Notes: generated by a model from the sequence alone, not told the origin. Counted from the first letter of the stretch, positions 34,055 through 44,270 are shown. The stretch is DNA of 64,000 bases from an uncultured Lachnospira sp. (GCA_944381165.1 CALWKC010000006.1:31367-95366), one strand, 5' to 3'. Made by a program: numbers and translations.

Positions 34055-34155
34055 GCTGTTCTCCGTTCTTTAATGTGATGATTTTTGAAGCTGCGGAAAT
34101 TATCCATAAAGCATAATACAATAAATTAAAAAAAAATGAAAGTGGGTTAGTCATT

Positions 34156-34635
34156 ATGAAAAATTCAAAAAATGAACTGCTGCAGTTTGTAGGCGGCGCA
34201 GCTATGCTTGCGGTGGGGCTGTTTATCTTTTCACAGAAAGTAATTGTGCGTTCAAGCTGGTTTGGCTTTGGGGGATTTTCAATCGGAGGCTTTCGCATAA
34301 GCTCGGGGCTTGTTATAGTTCCTCTTATAATAGGAATTGTGTGGATGTTTGCTACAAATTCCTTTGCATCAAAGGTATTCAGTGCGTTTGCTGTTCTGTT
34401 AATCCTTGCCTCGATTATCATGGGAACAGATATAAGGCTTACATCGATGACATTATATGAGTGGATAATAATTCTTGTTTTGATTTTCGGAGGAGCGGGT
34501 TTTGTGGCAAAGGTGCTTTTTGCGTCGAATGGCAGCCAGAAGGGCGGCAGGAAAAATAAATCCGAGGAAGATTTTAAAGGTCAGGCAAAAAGCATAGACG
34601 ACCAGCTTGAAGAGATAAAGAAAAATATGAAGTAA
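34156..34635 (+). CDS. Small membrane protein of unknown function
   Basis: The 159 aa product has about four membrane segments: VGGAAMLAVGLFIF, SGLVIVPLIIGIVWMF, VFSAFAVLLILASIIMG and EWIIILVLIFGGAGFVAKV. A Gly/Phe-rich loop, WFGFGGFSIGGFRISSG, lies between the first two. The C-terminal tail is charged and helical (EEDFKGQAKSIDDQLEEIKK) and probably cytoplasmic. I do not recognise the family. It stands alone before a bidirectional terminator. Confidence 0.7.
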   Translation: MKNSKNELLQFVGGAAMLAVGLFIFSQKVIVRSSWFGFGGFSIGGFRISSGLVIVPLIIGIVWMFATNSFASKVFSAFAVLLILASIIMGTDIRLTSMTLYEWIIILVLIFGGAGFVAKVLFASNGSQKGGRKNKSEEDFKGQAKSIDDQLEEIKKNMK

Positions 34636-34658
34636 AAATAAAAAATAAGGTTTTGTAA

Positions 34659-34699
34659 AGCCCCCGAATATCAGGAAATTCATTCTGATATTCGGGGCT
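34659..34699. terminator. Bidirectional terminator
   Basis: AGCCCCCGAATATCAG pairs with CTGATATTCGGGGCT around a short loop. It separates the convergent genes ending at 34635 and 34702. Confidence 0.85.
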
Positions 34700-34701
34700 G
34701 A

Positions 34702-36048
34702 TTATTTAACAAGTATATTCTTTTTCCAGTTTCCGGTGCGGTACCAGAAAAGAGATATGAGATAATTGACAGCCCATCCCATCGGAACGGCATACCATAC
34801 AAATTCTATTCCCCAGACAGGAGAGCACAGCTGTGCAACGGCGACACGTATTGTAAGATTGATGAGATTTGCAAGCATATATACCTTTACGTCTCCTGAG
34901 CCTCTTAAAATACCGTCCGTTATGGCTTTAAATCCCAGAAATGAAAAGAATAAGCCTGTAAATCTGAAATACGACACACCTGTCTCAAATGCCTGCAGCG
35001 AGCTTTTCTTGTCGACAAACGCTGATATTACAGGCTCGTAGAAAAGCTGCGAAATAAGAATTAACGCTGCGCCGAAGGCTGTTATAATAATGTATGCCGA
35101 CCTGTAGCCCTTCTTTATACGCTCGGTCTGACCTGCGCCGAGATTCTGCGCGGTGAAGGTTGACATAGCGTTTCCGGTGGCAATCATCGGAACAATACAA
35201 AGCGATTCAAGACGGCTTCCTGCTGAAAATCCCGCCAGCGCAGAGGAGCCGAAACGGTTTACAGCCGACTGTGTCAGAAGCATTCCGATGCTGACAATAG
35301 ACTGCTGTATGATAGAAGGAATGGCGATTTTTGTTCCGGTCAGAAACATATTTCTGTTAAATATCTGAATTTTTTCGGTAGTTTTGTATGACCTTAACAG
35401 TCTCAGCAGCAAAAAAAGTGAAATCAGAGCAGAGATGCCCTGTGCTATTACAGTGGCGAGCGCGGCTCCTGCAACCCCGAGACCAAGAGGCCCCACCATC
35501 CATATGTCGAGTACAATATTGAGTATCGAAGAAAAAATCAGCAGAGCAAGAGGAATGCTTGATTTTCCCAGTGCATTGAAATCTGATGACAGAATGTTGT
35601 ACATAAACATAAACGGCAGTCCGACAAAATAAATCTGCAGATATAACAGGGCGTCAGACATTATATTTTCAGGCGTTTTCAAAAGCCTTAACACGAAAGG
35701 ATTTACAATCAGGCCGAGAGTTGCAAGCAGGGTGCTTAGTACCGCAAAGGTTATAAGAAATGTGTATACAGACGATTTCATTTCTTTAAGTTTTCCGGCA
35801 CCCAAATACTGGCTTGTGAGAACGGACGCGCCAATTCCTCCTCCTATGGCAATCATTATAAATACTGTCGTGAATGAATATGATGCTCCGACAGCAGCCA
35901 GAGCATCTTCGCCGACAAGCTGCCCCACGATAATGGAATCTGCCATATTGTAAAACTGCTGGAACATATTTCCGATAATCATGGGAAGCGCAAACATAAA
36001 CAGAGCTTTTCCCGGCTTTTGTGTAATTAAATCAGAACGGGTTTTCAT
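34702..36048 (-). CDS. MATE-family efflux transporter
   Basis: The 448 aa product has twelve membrane helices in two halves. It begins ALFMFALPMIIGNMFQQFYN and MADSIIVGQLVGEDALAAVG, the usual MATE opening, and the second half repeats the pattern with AIPSIIQQSIVSIGMLL and RFGSSALAGFSAGSRLES. Such proteins expel drugs or metabolites against sodium or proton gradients. Its ATG overlaps the stop of the upstream amino-acid ABC ATPase gene (TAATG), so it is the last gene of that operon. The substrate is not predictable. Confidence 0.93.
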   Translation of the reverse strand: MKTRSDLITQKPGKALFMFALPMIIGNMFQQFYNMADSIIVGQLVGEDALAAVGASYSFTTVFIMIAIGGGIGASVLTSQYLGAGKLKEMKSSVYTFLITFAVLSTLLATLGLIVNPFVLRLLKTPENIMSDALLYLQIYFVGLPFMFMYNILSSDFNALGKSSIPLALLIFSSILNIVLDIWMVGPLGLGVAGAALATVIAQGISALISLFLLLRLLRSYKTTEKIQIFNRNMFLTGTKIAIPSIIQQSIVSIGMLLTQSAVNRFGSSALAGFSAGSRLESLCIVPMIATGNAMSTFTAQNLGAGQTERIKKGYRSAYIIITAFGAALILISQLFYEPVISAFVDKKSSLQAFETGVSYFRFTGLFFSFLGFKAITDGILRGSGDVKVYMLANLINLTIRVAVAQLCSPVWGIEFVWYAVPMGWAVNYLISLFWYRTGNWKKNILVK

Positions 36049-36800
36049 TACAGTACTTTAGATAAGAAATCCTTTAATCTTGGAGTCTGAGGATTTTCAA
36101 ACAGCTCCTTAGGATTATTTTCCTCCATAATTTTTGTGTCGGCGAAAAACATACAGCGGTTTGCGACTTCTCTCGCAAAGCCCATTTCATGAGTGACAAT
36201 AATCATTGTCATTCCGGATTCAGCCAGCTCCTTCATGATATTTAAAACCTCGCCCACCATTTCAGGGTCAAGCGCCGATGTGGGCTCATCAAAAAGCATA
36301 ACATCAGGATTCATCGCCATTGCGCGGGCTATTGCAACACGCTGTTTCTGACCGCCTGAGAGCATGTCCGGATACGCATTTGCTTTCTCTGCAAGACCTA
36401 CGCGCTCAAGAAGCTCGACAGCTCTCTTTTCGGCTTCGCTCTCACTCATCAGCTTTAACTGAACAGGGGCGAGCATAATGTTTTTCTTGACGGTCATGTT
36501 GGGAAAGAGGTTAAAATGCTGAAATACCATACCGATTTTTTCCCGAAGCTGGTTGATATTTACATTTTTGTCCGTAATGTCTGTTCCGTGAAAATATATG
36601 TGCCCCTCGGTAGGCGTCTCAAGAAGGTTAAGAGACCTTAAAAAGGTGGATTTGCCGCAGCCTGACGGGCCGATTATTGCTATTACCTCGCCTTTTTTAA
36701 CGGTGGTGTTAATATTTTCAAGAACTACATGGTCGCCGAAGGCTTTTTTTAAGCCTTCGACTCTTAAAATAACATCGCTGTCATTATAATCTGCGCTCAT
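36048..36800 (-). CDS. glnQ: Polar amino-acid ABC transporter ATP-binding protein
   Basis: The 250 aa ATPase shows Walker [17 protein letters not shown], the Q-loop in [17 protein letters not shown], signature [18 protein letters not shown], and Walker [15 protein letters not shown] with the His in [12 protein letters not shown]. These are diagnostic of the GlnQ/HisP polar amino-acid branch. The start overlaps the end of the fused binding-protein/permease gene by 17 bp, with which it forms one importer. The symbol describes the subfamily; the amino acid is not determined. Confidence 0.92.
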   Translation of the reverse strand: MSADYNDSDVILRVEGLKKAFGDHVVLENINTTVKKGEVIAIIGPSGCGKSTFLRSLNLLETPTEGHIYFHGTDITDKNVNINQLREKIGMVFQHFNLFPNMTVKKNIMLAPVQLKLMSESEAEKRAVELLERVGLAEKANAYPDMLSGGQKQRVAIARAMAMNPDVMLFDEPTSALDPEMVGEVLNIMKELAESGMTMIIVTHEMGFAREVANRCMFFADTKIMEENNPKELFENPQTPRLKDFLSKVL

Positions 36801-38289
36801 TGCTTCTCAGTCTCCTTTCCAGTTTCTTGACAAGTGCTGAGAGAATTACTACCAGCACAAGATAAATTAATGCTACGACAAAGAGAGGCAGCATTGCGTC
36901 ATAGGTATTGCTTCGTATAATATCGCCGCCGCGGGTAAGGTCGGTAAGACCAATATAACCGCTTATGGAAGTCTCTTTTAAGAGAACAATAAACTCATTC
37001 GCGAGAGCGGGAAGTACGTTTTTAAAAGCTTGCGGAAGAATTACATATATAAATGTTTTTTTGTAGGTAAGACCAAGACTTCTCGCAGCTTCAAACTGAC
37101 CGTTGTCAATAGACATAATTCCCGAGCGGAATATTTCGGCAACGTAAGCGCCGGAATTTATTCCGAAAGCAAGTATTGCCACTGCAAGCTTATTGATATC
37201 TACCGAGCCGAAAATAATGTAGTAAATAATCAGGAGCTGTACCATAGTTGGAGTTCCTCTGATTACAGTCAGATATATATTGCAAATGAAATTGGCAATC
37301 GTAAGCCCGCCTGTCTTGTCATGTGTCGAGCGGATAACCGCCACAAAAAAACCGATTAAAATACCCATTAAGGCAGCACAGACAGCAATTATTATGGTAT
37401 TTCTGAGACCTGTGAGAAGAAATTCATATCTGTTGTCTGTCAGGAAGTCATTCTTAAACTTTTCAATTATATTAGAATTAGCGCCGATTGCATCGTTATC
37501 GCGGACAACAATTACCTGCTGAGACGTGGTATAGGTGTCAGAGAAATCGATATTTTTAAGACGCTCAGGTGTCACAGTCATTCCAGCAGCGCCAAAATCT
37601 GCTTTTCCCGACTGAACGGCCGTAATGATGGAATCAAATTCCATATCTTCTATTTTTAAATTCATACCGAGATAGTCTGCTATCGCGGTTGCCATATCAA
37701 CGTCAATGCCGACAATTTCGCCGCCCTCGTAATATTCGTAAGGCTTGAAATAAGCGTTTGTCGCCATAACCAGTGTACCGTTTGAGTGCTCTGTACCTTC
37801 TGGCGTGACATAAGGTGTTTTGCCTGCGTCCTCGCCTATATAATTTTTCAGAATATTGTCAAGAGTTCCGTTTTCCTTAAGCGCCCTTATAGCTTCATTG
37901 ATAGAAGCTTTAAGCTCCGGCCGGCTCTTTGAAATACACAGTGCGTAGTCCTCGTTGACAAATTCTTCTTCGAGAATGGTAAGGTCCGAATTTGCCTCAG
38001 TAAAGGCTTTGGCAGGCTGTATGTCGATGACAACCGCGTCAACCTTTCCCTGCTTAAGCGCCTGTATTGCGTCATTGCCTTTGTTATAGCGCTCGACAAC
38101 GGTGCCTGAGCCATCCTCCTCATATTCAGAGACAAGAGTATCGCCTGTTGTGCCAAGCTGGACTCCGATTTTTTTGCCTGATAGGTCATCTACGGAAAAT
38201 ACGGTGTTTTCCGGGACAGATGACTTGCAGCCTGCCAGTGCGAACAGCGATAAAAGACAGCATAGAGCTGCAATTACGTATTTACGCAT
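36784..38289 (-). CDS. Amino-acid ABC transporter: binding protein fused to permease
   Basis: The 501 aa product begins with a lipoprotein signal ([15 protein letters not shown], lipobox LAGC). The first binding region, [18 protein letters not shown] to [16 protein letters not shown] (about 32-150), is the part that usually comes second in such proteins. It is followed by [20 protein letters not shown] to [19 protein letters not shown] (about 170-250), which usually comes first. So the two halves are in swapped order. The permease follows: [17 protein letters not shown] and the EAA-loop [20 protein letters not shown], ending RLRSNERRL. It is a complete polar amino-acid importer with the downstream ATPase. 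Lgt and a signal peptidase would process it. Confidence 0.9.
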   Translation of the reverse strand: MRKYVIAALCCLLSLFALAGCKSSVPENTVFSVDDLSGKKIGVQLGTTGDTLVSEYEEDGSGTVVERYNKGNDAIQALKQGKVDAVVIDIQPAKAFTEANSDLTILEEEFVNEDYALCISKSRPELKASINEAIRALKENGTLDNILKNYIGEDAGKTPYVTPEGTEHSNGTLVMATNAYFKPYEYYEGGEIVGIDVDMATAIADYLGMNLKIEDMEFDSIITAVQSGKADFGAAGMTVTPERLKNIDFSDTYTTSQQVIVVRDNDAIGANSNIIEKFKNDFLTDNRYEFLLTGLRNTIIIAVCAALMGILIGFFVAVIRSTHDKTGGLTIANFICNIYLTVIRGTPTMVQLLIIYYIIFGSVDINKLAVAILAFGINSGAYVAEIFRSGIMSIDNGQFEAARSLGLTYKKTFIYVILPQAFKNVLPALANEFIVLLKETSISGYIGLTDLTRGGDIIRSNTYDAMLPLFVVALIYLVLVVILSALVKKLERRLRSNERRL

Positions 38290-38343
38290 TTTTTCCTCCT
38301 TTTGTATTGCTATATTCTTCTGCTCATATTACATTATTATATA

Positions 38344-38371
38344 TTGTAAATCAAGCGGCGTACAGTATAAT
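38344..38371 (+). promoter_or_regulatory. Promoter of the flagellin methylase gene
   Basis: TTGTAA (38344-38349) and TATAAT (38366-38371) are 16 bp apart, 46 bp upstream of the start codon, in the region shared with the divergent ABC operon. Confidence 0.5.
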
Positions 38372-38417
38372 TTGTATTAGAAAATTACTGCTATATCCGG
38401 AAGAGAGGTTAAGACTG

Positions 38418-39572
38418 ATGAAAATAATAACACCACATTACTATAAGGATTTTAAGTGTATTGCAGGGGCGTGTACAGATACGTGCTGTGCCGGCTGGGA
38501 TGTAGATGTGGACGAGGCTTCGTATAAATTTTACAAGAGTGTCGGAGGGGAGTTCGGAAAGAGGCTTAAACACGTTATGGTGCCGGAAAAGGGCGGCGGA
38601 TGTACCTTTACGCTTCAGGACGGAAGATGTCCTTTTTTAAATGAGAAAAATTTGTGTGATTTGTATACTGAGCTGGGAGAGGACAGGCTGTGCGATACAT
38701 GCGCGGAATTTCCGAGATTTATAAACGAGTACGGAAATGTGCGTGAGATTGGAATTGCTCCGTCCTGCAAGACTGCTGGAGAGCTGATTTTTAATTATCG
38801 CGGCAGACTTATATTTGACGAGGAGGACGACAAAAAACCGGTTACTTCCTATAATGATATAGATGCGTTTCTCTATATGCAGCTTAAAGCTGTCAGAAGC
38901 TGTGCATATGATATAATTCAGAATGAACGCTTTACGCCTGATGAGGTATGCGTTCTTCTGCTGGATTTTGCGGTAAGGATACAGCGCCATATGGACAGGG
39001 AGAGAGATGATTTGATAGCCAATGCAGTAAATAAATTCAGGGATGAGGAGGAGCTTGAAAAAATACTGGAGAGGAGCAAAGCCTCAGAGCGTGATATGGG
39101 CTTTAAGGCTGTCGGAGAGTTTTTTAAAGAGTTTCCGGGAATGGAGGTTATAAATTCAGACTGGCTTAAGTACTGCCGTATTCAGAAAAAATTTTTGGAG
39201 GACTGTTCAGTCAGTGCGGAGTATATTGAAAGGCTTGAGAGCTTTAAAGAATATTACAGAGACAGAGAGTTTGAATACCGTCAGCTTTTGATGTATTATG
39301 TTTACAGATATTTTCTTGATGCAGTTTATGACATCAATATAGTTCTCAAAGTAAAAAATGCGGTAATAGGATATCTGGTGCTTCGTCATCTTGATGCTGC
39401 CGTGTGGCATGAAAACGGCGGAACGCTTTCAAAGACAGAGCAGGTTGACATAGCGCATCTTTATTCAAGGCAGTTTGAGCACTCATATACAAATTTTGAG
39501 AAATACAGTGAATTTTTCATGAGCAAAAGGTGTTACAGCTTAAGCAGCCTCAGGCGGTTTCTTAAACCGTAA
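38418..39572 (+). CDS. fliB: Flagellin lysine-N-methylase
   Basis: The start is ATG 38418 after AGAGAGG, giving 384 aa; the longer upstream frame lacks an RBS. The N-terminal region has the Cys-rich signature of FliB: CIAGACTDTCCAGWDVDV, then CTFTLQDGRCPFLN, CDLYTELGEDRLCDTCAEFP and IAPSCKTAGELI. FliB methylates lysines of flagellin and is thought to use an Fe-S cluster. No flagellar genes are near, so the target flagellin is encoded elsewhere. The gene is followed by the dNTPase gene, 27 bp later, on the same strand. Confidence 0.9.
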   Translation: MKIITPHYYKDFKCIAGACTDTCCAGWDVDVDEASYKFYKSVGGEFGKRLKHVMVPEKGGGCTFTLQDGRCPFLNEKNLCDLYTELGEDRLCDTCAEFPRFINEYGNVREIGIAPSCKTAGELIFNYRGRLIFDEEDDKKPVTSYNDIDAFLYMQLKAVRSCAYDIIQNERFTPDEVCVLLLDFAVRIQRHMDRERDDLIANAVNKFRDEEELEKILERSKASERDMGFKAVGEFFKEFPGMEVINSDWLKYCRIQKKFLEDCSVSAEYIERLESFKEYYRDREFEYRQLLMYYVYRYFLDAVYDINIVLKVKNAVIGYLVLRHLDAAVWHENGGTLSKTEQVDIAHLYSRQFEHSYTNFEKYSEFFMSKRCYSLSSLRRFLKP

Positions 39573-39599
39573 TTTTTTAAAGCTGTAAAGGGAGGGGTT

Positions 39600-40826
39600 A
39601 TGAACAAATACAATAAACTTTCGGAGGAGCTTCAGGATAGGATAAGAGAGGACAGAGAAAAGCATGTTGTCAATCCGTATGCTTTTAAGGACGAGGACAT
39701 AGTAAGACGCAATCCGAATTGGGACAGGGCAAATCTGTGGAGACCCGCGTTTGTGCGTGATACTCAGAAGATTATGAATGTTCCTTATTACAACAGGTAT
39801 GCCGATAAGACGCAGGTGTTTTCATTTTATAAAAATGACGACATAAGCAGGCGTTCATCGCATGTCCAGCTTGTCTCAAGGATAGCGAGAAGCATAGGCG
39901 GGGTGTTGAATTTAAACAATGACCTGATTGAAGCGATTGCGCTAGGACACGACATCGGTCATACGCCCTTCGGACATGAGGGCGAGCGCCAGCTGAACGC
40001 TCTCTATCATGGAAGGACAGGCAAGTATTTTAACCACAATGTTCACAGCGTCAGAGTGCTGGATAAAATGATACATATGAATTTAAGTCTTCAGACATTG
40101 GACGGGATTTTATGCCATAACGGAGAAATGGAGCAGCAGGAATACCGCCCGTGCAGAATGACTGAATTTGAGGAATTTGATAAAAAGTATGAGGCATGCT
40201 GTCTTGACAGCAATAAAATTAAGTCGCTCACGCCATGTACGCTTGAGGGATGCGTAATGCGCATATGCGATATTATCGCGTATCTCGGAAAGGACAGGCA
40301 GGACGCTGTGAAGCTCGGACTTATAGAGGACGACAGCAGCTTTTCGGGCGGCGTGCTTGGAAACAGCAATGCGCAGATTATCAATAATCTCACGGTCAAT
40401 ATTATCGAGAACAGCTACGGCAAGCCTTTTATTTCGATGGATAAGGAATATTTTGATATGCTCGTAATGGCTAAGGACGACAACGCGCGGAATATATATA
40501 AAAATTCTGACGTAAATAATATGTATACACAAAGCGTCAAGCCAATGCTGGAACAGGTTTATGATAAGCTGCTTGAGGACGCACGCGCGCATGACAAAAA
40601 TTCGGTGCTTTACAGGCATCATGTATCGTTTGTAAATAATTTAATTAGTTTTACTTATGATAAAGATGATTATGTTTATGAGGAGACGGAGCCGAATCAG
40701 ATAGTGGTGGATTATATAGCAAGCATGACGGACGATTATTTTGTTGATTTGTACGCGTATCTGTTTCCGAAGAGCAGTCTCAGGGTAAAATATATAGGCT
40801 ATTTTGACAGTGAGCCGTCAGTTTAG
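39600..40826 (+). CDS. HD-domain deoxynucleoside triphosphohydrolase (dGTPase-like)
   Basis: The 408 aa product carries the HD metal site: RRSSHVQLVSRIARSIGG provides the first His, and AIALGHDIGHTPFGHEGERQ (about residue 115) the HD pair. A second conserved block, CRICDIIAYLGKDRQDA-like (MRICDIIAYLGKDRQDA), supplies the last Asp. These enzymes hydrolyse dNTPs to nucleosides and triphosphate and control nucleotide pools. The start follows GGGAGGGG. It sits between fliB and an ABC operon, all co-directional with small gaps. Confidence 0.88.
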   Translation: MNKYNKLSEELQDRIREDREKHVVNPYAFKDEDIVRRNPNWDRANLWRPAFVRDTQKIMNVPYYNRYADKTQVFSFYKNDDISRRSSHVQLVSRIARSIGGVLNLNNDLIEAIALGHDIGHTPFGHEGERQLNALYHGRTGKYFNHNVHSVRVLDKMIHMNLSLQTLDGILCHNGEMEQQEYRPCRMTEFEEFDKKYEACCLDSNKIKSLTPCTLEGCVMRICDIIAYLGKDRQDAVKLGLIEDDSSFSGGVLGNSNAQIINNLTVNIIENSYGKPFISMDKEYFDMLVMAKDDNARNIYKNSDVNNMYTQSVKPMLEQVYDKLLEDARAHDKNSVLYRHHVSFVNNLISFTYDKDDYVYEETEPNQIVVDYIASMTDDYFVDLYAYLFPKSSLRVKYIGYFDSEPSV

Positions 40827-40840
40827 AAAAGGAGATACAG

Positions 40841-41527
40841 GTGAGTCTTATTGAGGTTAAGTCTGTCGCGAAAAAATACGGCAGACATGAGGTGCTTAAA
40901 GATGTGAGCTTTTATGCGAATACGGGTGAATGCGTAGGGATTGTAGGCGCAAACGGCTGCGGAAAGTCCACGCTTTTAAAAATACTCTCAGGCAGCATAA
41001 AGCCTGACAGCGGGAGTCTTGTCTATGACGGGGCTGACCCTTTAAAAAATGTAAAGATATTTGAGAGGCTAATTGGCTATGTTCCGCAGGAAAATCCGCT
41101 TATGACTCAGCTTTCTGTTATGGATAATCTTAAATTCTGGTACTGTGACAGCTCAAGAAGTTTAAAAAATGATTTAATAAACGGTGCGCCTGCGATGCTT
41201 GGAATTTCCACATATGCTGATAAGCGTGTCGACAGGCTTTCGGGAGGGCAGAAGAAGCGCTTAAGCATTGCCTGTGCGCTTGCCAAGCAGCCTCCGGTGC
41301 TTATAATGGATGAGCCCGGCGCATCGCTTGATATTGTTTGTAAGGAAGATATAAAAAATTATCTGCAGCGGTATATGCAGAGCGGCGGTACGGTTATTCT
41401 TACAAGTCATGAACAGACGGAGCTTGAACTGTGCAGCAGGATGTATCTTTTGAAGAACGGGACAATGCACGAGCTTGACGGGCATCCCGGCGCAGCAGAG
41501 CTTAAGTCTGTAATAATGGGGCTGTGA
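40841..41527 (+). CDS. ABC transporter ATP-binding protein
   Basis: The start is GTG 40841 after AAAAGGAG, giving 228 aa. Walker A is VGANGCGKSTLLKILSG, the signature LSGGQKKRLSIACAL, and Walker B VLIMDEPGASLD, with the His in VILTSHEQTELE. Its stop lies 3 bp before the start of a permease gene. It probably energises the two permeases at 41531 and 44589, which an insertion sequence now separates. Substrate unknown. Confidence 0.93.
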   Translation: MSLIEVKSVAKKYGRHEVLKDVSFYANTGECVGIVGANGCGKSTLLKILSGSIKPDSGSLVYDGADPLKNVKIFERLIGYVPQENPLMTQLSVMDNLKFWYCDSSRSLKNDLINGAPAMLGISTYADKRVDRLSGGQKKRLSIACALAKQPPVLIMDEPGASLDIVCKEDIKNYLQRYMQSGGTVILTSHEQTELELCSRMYLLKNGTMHELDGHPGAAELKSVIMGL

Positions 41528-41530
41528 GTT

Positions 41531-42895
41531 ATGAAAAAATATTTTTGTTTATTGAAGCTTCAGATAAAAAATGCCTTTTTGACACTTCCGAAAATTTTTG
41601 CCGGGACACTGATTTTTTCTGTTGTTTTGTGTGCTGTCGCGCTTGGCGCCCAGGCAGCGGATAAGAGCAGCGGCGCGCCAAAAATGCAGGTGGCTGTCGT
41701 TCTGCCTGACGATAAGTATCAGAATATGCGTGATGAGGACAAATATGTGCGCAATGCGTTTGAGTATCTGGGACAGATAGATAGTGTGAAAAATGTCTGT
41801 GAGTTTGTATTTGAGGCAGATGAGGTTAAGGCTCTTGAAGATTTAAAGAATGAGATATACACTGCTGTGGTCGTAATTCCCGAGAGATTTATAAGCAGTA
41901 TTATGAACGGGGAAAATATTCCGGCGCGTGTTATTTTTAAGGAGAGCGGCGTCAATGTTACCTCGTCTGTTTTTCAGGAAATGCTCAGGGCGGGTGCGTC
42001 TGATTTAAGTACTGCTCAGGCCGGAATATATGCTGTTGACGATGTGGTGAGAGCTTTGATTAATCAGAACGGAGCGCTTGAAAAATCAAATGCCCATATG
42101 AATTCAATGTATATGTCGTTTTGCCTTGACAGAAATATATATTTTGAAAATATAAGCGCACAGGACCGTGGGCAGCCGACTGCTTTGCAGTTTTATACGG
42201 CTGCCGGATTTGTGGCTGTTATGCTCCTTACAACGCTTGTGTGCGCGTCGCTGCTTGCGCCCGATGAGCAGGCGCTCGCGGATGCATTCTGGAGACGCGG
42301 AATTTCAGGAGGTCTGAGTCAGTGTATGAAAATTCTGGGTGTGACGCTTGTGTTTTATTCGGTTTACGCCGTGATGTTTGTGCTTGCGTCACTGTCAGTT
42401 ATGCGTTTTCCGGAAGCGGCGGATATAGTGTCGGCGGCTGACGGCTTCAGGACGGCTGACTTATCCAAAGCAGCCGCTTCGTTTAAAAATATAGGCATCG
42501 GGCTGGTAGCGCTCTTTGTTCTGCTGCTTGCCGTAATATCAATGGCAGGCATGGCATACAGACTGCTGGGTGGTTTTAGTATGGTCTCGGGAGTGCTTTT
42601 CTTATTTTTTATTTCGGTTGTAATGATGTTTGCTTCCGGGTTATTTATACCATCGGAAATGCTGCCGCCGGCGGTTGTTAAAATTGCTGCGTTTTTGCCG
42701 ACGACATGGTTTTTCAGACTTTGCGCGCAGATACTTACAGGTACGGTGCAGGCGGCGTGTGTGCTGGCAAATGCGGCATATGCGGTGTTTTTTATGGCTG
42801 TTTCATCTGTGGTTTCCCGTGCCCTGCATTACAGGAACGGCGGAGGACATAGCACTTATGCTAAGTCTAATGGTGTGATGTCAATAGACGAATGA
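41531..42895 (+). CDS. ABC-2-type transporter permease, first subunit
   Basis: The 454 aa product has the ABC-2 layout: one N-terminal membrane helix (IFAGTLIFSVVLCAVALG), a large external domain (about 45-215), then five to six C-terminal helices such as AAGFVAVMLLTTLVCASLLA, FVLLLAVISMAGMAY and MVSGVLFLFFISVVMM. Conserved GLFIPSEMLPPAVVKIAAF precedes the last helices, as in export permeases of this type. It is 3 bp after the ATPase gene. The gene is intact; the IS110-family element begins about 10 bp after its stop. Confidence 0.88.
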   Translation: MKKYFCLLKLQIKNAFLTLPKIFAGTLIFSVVLCAVALGAQAADKSSGAPKMQVAVVLPDDKYQNMRDEDKYVRNAFEYLGQIDSVKNVCEFVFEADEVKALEDLKNEIYTAVVVIPERFISSIMNGENIPARVIFKESGVNVTSSVFQEMLRAGASDLSTAQAGIYAVDDVVRALINQNGALEKSNAHMNSMYMSFCLDRNIYFENISAQDRGQPTALQFYTAAGFVAVMLLTTLVCASLLAPDEQALADAFWRRGISGGLSQCMKILGVTLVFYSVYAVMFVLASLSVMRFPEAADIVSAADGFRTADLSKAAASFKNIGIGLVALFVLLLAVISMAGMAYRLLGGFSMVSGVLFLFFISVVMMFASGLFIPSEMLPPAVVKIAAFLPTTWFFRLCAQILTGTVQAACVLANAAYAVFFMAVSSVVSRALHYRNGGGHSTYAKSNGVMSIDE

Positions 42896-43020
42896 AAAGA
42901 ATTTTTCAATAGTTAGTGTCCCAAACCGGCCAGGATTGGCAAAAATGCGCACACCGACCTAAGCCCTGCTTACTGCAATTTTTCAACAGGGCCTGTTGTC
43001 ACCGGGAGAAGCTGCTGCAA

Positions 43021-44247
43021 TCAGCCCTCCGGCACGATATACAGGCGGTTGTCCTTCAGCAGTCGAAAGACAACACGAACCAGTTTTCTGGCAGTTAAAG
43101 CGAGTGCGCGTTTGTGCTGGAACTTATTAACCTCATGGAACTTGAGGTCATAGTAGCGCCGGAACTCGGAGTCGCATCTTCTCACGGAGTTGGCGGCTTC
43201 CAGCAGGTAGTAGCGAAGGTAGCGGTTGCCGGATTTAATCATGCGTGTATTCTGTGCTTCAAAGTCGCCGGACTGGTGCTGTGTCCAGACCAGTCCTGCG
43301 TACTTGGCAACAGAAGCCTGAGATTCAAAGCGGTGGATATCGCCAATTTCAGCGATGATACCGGCAGAGTAGACCGGACCGATACCTGGGATAGAGGTCA
43401 GGGTGTTGGGGATGATTTCAAATTGCTGCGCAATAGCCTTCTCCAACATCTTGATCTGACTCTCCAAAGCTCTCATAGAGGTCATGGAGACTGACATTGC
43501 TTGGTTAATTGAGTCATTGACAGTCTTGGGAAGTCTGTAGGAACCTCTGGCCGCAGCTTGTAAAGTCTTAGCTGTTGCTTCCGGGTCAGCAAACCGACCA
43601 CGCCCTGCCGCAGAGACAAAAGCAGTCAAGGTCTCAAGGTCACAGTTTGCCAGATCATCTACGGATTCAAAGGCTTCCATTAAAGCCAGTGTAGTAGCAC
43701 TGGTATTGGATATGTCCTTATCCTGTGCAATACCGGAGCACTTGAGAAACAGATAGTTCGCAAAACGCTGTTTCTCTCTGGTTAAGTTTTGGACAGCGTC
43801 AAATCTGGCTCTGGTCAGTGTTTGGAGAGAACGGTAACGGTAGTCATCCATGTAGACCTCCGAAGCAATTCTGCCGAATCTGAGATGGTCAGCAATGACG
43901 AAGGCATCCACATAGTCATTCTTAGGCAGATCCGAATAGGCATCCTTGAACTTGCGAACCTGCTTAGGATTGAGCACATGAATATGACGCTGATAATGGC
44001 CCAGCTTGCCATCCTCCCGGAGGGCATAGACCAGGCTGTCACCATAGATGGATGTGGCCTCCAAACCGATCTTTACTTCGCTAAGTTGGAGCTTGTCCAT
44101 TGCCGACACAATTTTCTCTGAGAGTATTTTAGCACCGCCCAGGTTGTTTTGTACAGAGAATGTACTGAATTTGGTTCCGTCCGGCTTCATGAGACAGACA
44201 ACATTATTCTTGCTGCTCACATCGATGCCAACAAAAAGTGGATTCAT
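43021..44247 (-). CDS. IS110-family transposase (DEDD recombinase)
   Basis: The start is ATG 44247, about 8 nt after GGGGAGG, giving 408 aa. The N-terminal RuvC-like domain has FVGIDVSSKNNVVCL (first Asp), IGLEATSIYG (Glu) and KNDYVDAFVIADHLRFG (the last Asp residues). A helical linker follows. The C-terminal domain carries IPGIGPVYSAGIIAEIGDI and the catalytic-Ser block KYAGLVWTQHQSGDFE, then IKSGNRYLRYYLLEAA. It appears full-length and intact, so recent activity is possible. Confidence 0.94.
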   Translation of the reverse strand: MNPLFVGIDVSSKNNVVCLMKPDGTKFSTFSVQNNLGGAKILSEKIVSAMDKLQLSEVKIGLEATSIYGDSLVYALREDGKLGHYQRHIHVLNPKQVRKFKDAYSDLPKNDYVDAFVIADHLRFGRIASEVYMDDYRYRSLQTLTRARFDAVQNLTREKQRFANYLFLKCSGIAQDKDISNTSATTLALMEAFESVDDLANCDLETLTAFVSAAGRGRFADPEATAKTLQAAARGSYRLPKTVNDSINQAMSVSMTSMRALESQIKMLEKAIAQQFEIIPNTLTSIPGIGPVYSAGIIAEIGDIHRFESQASVAKYAGLVWTQHQSGDFEAQNTRMIKSGNRYLRYYLLEAANSVRRCDSEFRRYYDLKFHEVNKFQHKRALALTARKLVRVVFRLLKDNRLYIVPEG

Positions 44248-44270
44248 AGTTTTCACCTCCCCGTGTGGTG

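Noticed and set aside
34047-34154. A 35-codon frame on the minus strand overlapping the DUF2752 start (ATGCCTGA)
   Set aside because: The overlap suggests coupling and the peptide is hydrophobic, but there is no RBS before its ATG and it covers the promoter region of the divergent gene.
43789-44121. A 110-codon plus-strand frame inside the IS110-family transposase gene
   Set aside because: It is antisense to a well-matched transposase and has no recognisable protein features.
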